Shown here in pieces: positions 15,005 through 17,885 of a stretch of 17,885 nucleotides of DNA. The position numbers were made by a program, and so were the translations under genes. The stretch spans positions 1 through 17,885 of the forward strand of contig JAQVME010000006.1 of assembly GCA_028703745.1 (NCBI GenBank), written 5' to 3'. How positions within the stretch are numbered: the stretch's first letter is position 1; each line of letters opens with the position of its first letter. Source of the stretch: Clostridia bacterium. Its GTDB lineage: Bacteria > Bacillota > Clostridia > Christensenellales > DTU072. The notes beneath the pieces are model-generated. The model saw nothing but the letters and a program-made list of their open reading frames with translations, ran no database searches and was not told the origin of the DNA.

Positions 15005-16546
15005 TTATGCTATAGCTTGCAAGTCATAGCCGTCGTATACCTCGAGGCTGCCATAAGTGTTGAGTAACTCGGGGAGCACGTATATCGTCAGGCTGAGCTT
15101 TTTGTCGGTGCCTCCGTCAAAGTATCCGAAGACGTAGCCGTTATCCAGTAAAGGCGCGGCTTCTGAGTACAGGGTGACGCTTGAAAGCGCGGTACAATTA
15201 TAAAAAGCGCGTTCACAGATCCTGTTGAGTTTTTGCTGAAGTGTTATTTCTGTCAGCGCCGAGCAACCGAAAAAGGCCTCGTCGCTTATTTGTTGAAGCT
15301 TGCTGCTTTGCGAGATAGCCACAGTTTGGAGCGAGGTGCAGCCGTAAAAGGCTTTTGCCTCAATATGAGCCACGCTGTCGGGAATGTTGACACTTGTTAG
15401 CTTGTCGCAATCAAGAAATGCGGAATTTTTGATAGTAATTAGGTCGCTTGTCTGTAGAAAGGTTACGGTTTCAAGCGCCGTGACTATCGGGTCGCTTTGC
15501 ATTATTCTGGCGCTGAAGGCGTTAACACCGATTTCGTCAACTGTTTCGGGCACGGTGATGTGCTTGATTTGCGCGCACTGCGCGAAGCCGTTGTTATCGA
15601 TTTTTGTGACGGCTTTGCCGTTATGCGTATTCGGAATGACGACGGTATCCGGCATATTCCAACGCTCTTTTGCTCTTATGGTATAATACCTGCCGTCGGT
15701 ATTTTCTATGAAAGTAAAATAGCTTTCGTCGGTTGAGTCATTTGGTGTTATCCATCGCGCGTATGCGACAAAATTCTTTTTTATAATGCCGAACACAAAT
15801 GGCTCTGTCCGTGCCTCGTCGCCGTACCAGCCGAAGAATACCGCGCCGATTTTTGTCGGGGGAGCAGGCTCGGTCAAGGACGAGGAGTAAAGCAAGGTCT
15901 GAGCGGCTATTGCCGTGCCGCCGTCAGTGTCGTAGGTTATGGTATAAGAATTCATGGTGTCGGTTATTTCATATATTGCCGTTACGGTAGTGTTTTGGAG
16001 GAGGGAGGTATAGTCCTTGCGGCTCCATTCGGATTTTGTTACGGTTCTGGTGAAACCCTCGAGCGCGGGCGGAGTGTATGCGGGCACGGCAGGTATATCC
16101 GTCAGCGTGCCGCCGTAGGGTACGGACCTTGTTATGTCTGCAAAGTTTTGATAGTTCCCCGCGCTAAAGGTTACCACAACGTCGCTTTTGAGCGCGCTAA
16201 CCGTGTAGTTATGGGTTTTTGTCCTTTCGCCGTTCTCAGCAGTCAGCAGTATTGTGACATAGTATACGTTGTCGGACTCTATTTGTATGATGCGGCTGTT
16301 TTCGACGTCAATCTGCTTGTTATCCCTGTCGGTAACGGTTACGAGCAGTGAATAATCGTGGTTGCGCGCATATTTATCAAGATTTTCTATGCTGTAGCGC
16401 AACGTGTAGACGCCCTCGGGGAGGTCGGAAACATTGTTCCCCGTTATGGTGATATCCTCAAAGGTAGCATTTTGCGTACAGGAGTAAAGCGTGCAGCATG
16501 CAAGCAGAAGAAAGATTATTATTGTGATTTTGTATAATTTCGTCAT
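15005..16546 (-). CDS. Surface lipoprotein with InlB B-type repeats and BspA-type leucine-rich repeats
   Basis: A 513-residue exported lipoprotein. MTKLYKI and a hydrophobic run lead to the lipobox LYSC, with C23 lipidated, the same position as in the 740-residue lipoprotein of this window. Two beta-grasp-like repeats follow. One is at about 128-195 (VVTFSAGNYQ ... YGGTL ... VTAIYE). The second is a clear InlB B-type repeat at about 201-268 (YTITYDTDGGTAI ... FFGWYGDEARTEPF ... AYARW). Residues about 285-500 are BspA-type LRR_5 units (for example ITVPETVDEIGVNAF, VNIPDSVAHIEAKAFYGCTSLQTVAI, ITLQQKLNRICERAFYNCTALSSVTL). The role is probably binding or adhesion at the cell surface; the ligand is unknown. 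The start has an AAGGAG site and a good promoter. No clear terminator was found below the stop at 15005. Confidence 0.88.
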   Translation of the reverse strand: MTKLYKITIIIFLLLACCTLYSCTQNATFEDITITGNNVSDLPEGVYTLRYSIENLDKYARNHDYSLLVTVTDRDNKQIDVENSRIIQIESDNVYYVTILLTAENGERTKTHNYTVSALKSDVVVTFSAGNYQNFADITRSVPYGGTLTDIPAVPAYTPPALEGFTRTVTKSEWSRKDYTSLLQNTTVTAIYEITDTMNSYTITYDTDGGTAIAAQTLLYSSSLTEPAPPTKIGAVFFGWYGDEARTEPFVFGIIKKNFVAYARWITPNDSTDESYFTFIENTDGRYYTIRAKERWNMPDTVVIPNTHNGKAVTKIDNNGFAQCAQIKHITVPETVDEIGVNAFSARIMQSDPIVTALETVTFLQTSDLITIKNSAFLDCDKLTSVNIPDSVAHIEAKAFYGCTSLQTVAISQSSKLQQISDEAFFGCSALTEITLQQKLNRICERAFYNCTALSSVTLYSEAAPLLDNGYVFGYFDGGTDKKLSLTIYVLPELLNTYGSLEVYDGYDLQAIA

Positions 16547-16576
16547 TGTCTCCTTCAGGGTATCCCAAACAGCTTA

Positions 16577-16605
16577 ATTATAGCTGAAAAAGTTTGCTTT
16601 GTAAA
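16577..16605 (-). promoter_or_regulatory. Sigma-A-like promoter of the 513-residue lipoprotein gene
   Basis: On the - strand TTTACA (16605-16600), 17-base spacer, perfect TATAAT (16582-16577), about 30 bases before the ATG, with AAGGAG just upstream of that start. Confidence 0.75.
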
Positions 16606-16667
16606 CTCAATACGCACAGCGCTATCTTAAAATAAGCTGTAACAATGTGCTACAAAAGCCTTTGATT

Positions 16668-16718
16668 TGTGGACAACCACCCCTAATTGTGGACAACTGC
16701 GCCTTGAAATGTGGATAA
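16668..16718 (+). repeat. Cluster of three DnaA-box-like nonamers
   Basis: TGTGGACAA at 16668-16676, TGTGGACAA at 16688-16696 and TGTGGATAA at 16710-16718, all in one orientation, with starts 20 and 22 bases apart (about two helical turns). The third is the exact complement of the consensus DnaA box TTATCCACA; the other two are TTGTCCACA, one base away. The shared core extends to TGTGGAYAAC and each copy is followed by a C-rich segment. No dnaA, dnaN, rpmH or parAB gene is visible nearby, so an origin is not claimed. Confidence 0.6.
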
Positions 16719-16844
16719 CCCCCAAAAATGTAACCGCATCGGGTAGTTGTACGGGTTGCTTTCGGGTACCTTTTGTTGGGGTATTTCACACGTCTTTGAA
16801 AGTAATTCGGGCGCAGAAAAAATGTTTCACACCGGCTTTTTATC

Positions 16845-16874
16845 TTGCAATAAACGCGCGCTTTGTCGTATACT
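16845..16874 (+). promoter_or_regulatory. Promoter of the acetyltransferase-methyltransferase operon
   Basis: TTGCAA (16845-16850), 18-base spacer, TATACT (16869-16874), then about 50 bases to the ATG at 16924 with AGAGGA just before it. Confidence 0.65.
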
Positions 16875-16923
16875 GTTGGTATTGAATCAACATTAAAGAT
16901 TATTGGCAGCCAGAGAGGAAAAA

Positions 16924-17526
16924 ATGGAAATTAGTATCAGACTTGAACAATCCAAGGATTATGACGAAGTCAACAATTTGACAAGAGAAGCTTTTTGGAA
17001 TGTCAACTGCCCGGGCTGTGACGAGCATTTTTTGGCGCACCTGCTGCGCAAGAGCCCGATATTTATAAAAGAGCTGTGCTTTGTCGCCGAAACGGACGGG
17101 CGCATCGTCGGAAACATAATGTACAGCAAAGCGAAAATAATAAACGCCGGGCAAGAATTCGAGGCGCTGACTTTCGGACCTCTTAGCGTGCTTCCCGAAT
17201 ATCAAAAAAAAGCAATAGGCTCGAAGCTGATAATGCATAGCTTCGACGGAGCAAGGGCGCTGGGGTACAAATCCGTAATTATTTACGGCAATCCCGCGTA
17301 CTATCACCGTTTCGGCTTCCGCGATGCCGGAGATTTCGGCATCACAACCAAAGAGGGCGCGAATTTCGACGCCTTTATGGCGGCGGAGCTTGTCGAAGGC
17401 GGTTTGAAAGGCATCAGCGGCAGTTTCTACGAGTTCCCGGGTATTGATTTTGTCAACGGCTTCGCGGAGTTCGAAAAGCAATTCCCCTACAAAGAAAAAC
17501 TCGTGCTTCCGGGTCAATGGCGGTAA
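16924..17526 (+). CDS. GNAT family N-acetyltransferase
   Basis: A 200-residue Gcn5-related acetyltransferase that would transfer an acetyl group from acetyl-CoA to an amine. The acetyl-CoA pyrophosphate-binding motif A is seen as LSVLPEYQKKAIGSKLIMH (about 87-105; Q94-x3-I98-G99, the usual Q/RxxGxG/A with A-I-G). It is followed by the GYKSVIIYGNPAYYHRFGF strand-loop-helix typical of the YhbS-like subgroup. A pair of cysteines (C29, C32 in NCPGCDEHF) lies early. I start at ATG 16924 because AGAGGA lies directly upstream; a TTG at 16903 in the same frame has no ribosome site. The stop overlaps the next start as TAATG. The substrate (protein terminus or small molecule) cannot be told from sequence. 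Confidence 0.88.
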   Translation: MEISIRLEQSKDYDEVNNLTREAFWNVNCPGCDEHFLAHLLRKSPIFIKELCFVAETDGRIVGNIMYSKAKIINAGQEFEALTFGPLSVLPEYQKKAIGSKLIMHSFDGARALGYKSVIIYGNPAYYHRFGFRDAGDFGITTKEGANFDAFMAAELVEGGLKGISGSFYEFPGIDFVNGFAEFEKQFPYKEKLVLPGQWR

Positions 17527-17885
17527 TGGATATGGAAAAAACAATAAAGCAAAACGACATCATTCAGCTCGAAATAATAGACTACGGTATCAACGGCGAG
17601 GGCGTTGCAAGGACGGGCGGAGTCGTCGTATTCGTGCCTTTCGCTATGAAGGGCGAAACGATAAAAGCCAAAATAACCTTTGTAAAAAAAGACTTTGCCA
17701 CGGCGGAACTGGTGGAGGTCGTCACAGGCTCGCCTTTCCGAGTAAAGCCGGTTTGCAATAGGTTTTCTCGTTGCGGAGGGTGCAACCTGCTGCATATTTC
17801 ATATGAAGAGCAAATACGGATGAAAAAAAACATACTTCGCACCACGCTGAAGAAAAATACAAAGGCTGATTTTGAAGTCGAAGAT
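17526..17885 (+). CDS. TrmA/RlmCD-family 23S rRNA (uracil-5-)-methyltransferase, N-terminal part (3' truncated by window)
   Basis: The first 120 codons of a gene that continues beyond the window. Residues about 10-65 form a TRAM RNA-binding domain (IIQLEIIDYGINGEGVART ... VFVPFAMKGETIKAKI). Then comes the iron-sulfur cluster motif CNRFSRCGGCNLLHISYEEQ, the Cx5CGGC pattern of RumA/RlmD enzymes, with HISYEEQ following as usual. The full enzyme (about 400-450 residues) would methylate a uracil of 23S rRNA or tRNA using SAM, but the catalytic domain is outside the window. The ATG at 17526 overlaps the acetyltransferase TAA (TAATG), so coupled translation is likely; a second ATG at 17532 is possible. 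No strong ribosome site is visible. RlmD-type versus TrmA-type targets cannot be separated here. Confidence 0.88.
   Translation, partial: MDMEKTIKQNDIIQLEIIDYGINGEGVARTGGVVVFVPFAMKGETIKAKITFVKKDFATAELVEVVTGSPFRVKPVCNRFSRCGGCNLLHISYEEQIRMKKNILRTTLKKNTKADFEVED

Larger units (their letters stand above)
16547..16923. other. Gene-free region between divergent genes
   Basis: 377 bases without a supportable gene. Left to right it holds the leftward lipoprotein promoter (16577-16605), a moderately AT-rich stretch to about 16667, three DnaA-box-like nonamers (16668-16718), two direct TTTCACAC octamers (16784-16791 and 16825-16832), and the rightward acetyltransferase promoter (16845-16874). The 72-codon frame across the nonamers lacks a ribosome site and was not accepted. 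Confidence 0.6.

Noticed and set aside
16667..16885. 72-codon + strand frame across the DnaA-box-like repeats
   Set aside because: It has only a TTG start without a ribosome site, and its codons simply read through the repeats and the acetyltransferase promoter.
16547..16923. Declaring this region the chromosome origin
   Set aside because: Three boxes are suggestive, but no dnaA, dnaN, rpmH or parAB gene, clear unwinding element or skew data supports it within the window.

Overview
The window looks like chromosome of a Gram-positive anaerobe, most likely Bacillota/Clostridia. The evidence is strong GGAGG-type ribosome sites, short operons, recognisable sigma-A-like promoters, FeoAB iron uptake, formate-tetrahydrofolate ligase, and two surface lipoproteins built from Listeria-Bacteroides (InlB B-type) and BspA-type leucine-rich repeats. 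ATA and AGA codons are frequent although the base composition is moderate. I cannot name a genus. No rRNA, tRNA, CRISPR array, transposon or phage gene was seen.

Layout. (1) 2-3723, + strand: a tight run of four genes (end of a YjbQ-family gene, a class I/II aminotransferase, an M29 aminopeptidase, and a PlsC-type acyltransferase with a zinc ribbon), separated by 29, 18 and 12 bases and closed by a bidirectional hairpin terminator at 3766-3797. (2) 3828-9818, - strand: a MacB-like fused ABC transporter, a 740-residue repeat lipoprotein and an L-asparaginase-like protein, each with its own credible promoter. (3) 9913-10804, + strand: an unrecognised 42-residue acidic mini-protein and a FabG-type dehydrogenase. 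The latter converges on and overlaps the next operon by 4 bases. (4) 10801-14749, - strand: feoA, feoB and fhs, with both junctions overlapping by 4 bases (ATGA and TTGA), headed by a promoter and a perfect 20-base palindrome at the predicted transcription start. (5) 15005-16546, - strand: a second repeat lipoprotein. (6) 16547-16923: a gene-free region with three same-orientation DnaA-box-like nonamers 20 and 22 bases apart, plus two divergent promoters. (7) 16924-17885, + strand: a GNAT acetyltransferase coupled (TAATG) to the start of a TrmA/RlmD-family RNA methyltransferase that runs off the window.

How the genes fit together. The feo operon imports ferrous iron. Its last gene, fhs, supplies 10-formyl-tetrahydrofolate and appears translationally tied to iron uptake. 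The aminotransferase, aminopeptidase and asparaginase suggest peptide and amino acid use. The ABC transporter and lipoproteins are cell-surface functions. Most of the window is ordinary core-genome content. The parts worth a second look are the DnaA-box-like cluster, the feo operator and overlap, the palindrome over the ABC promoter, the lipoprotein gene without a ribosome site, the zinc-ribbon acyltransferase and the small unannotated ORF. I did not find a convincing new multi-gene system.
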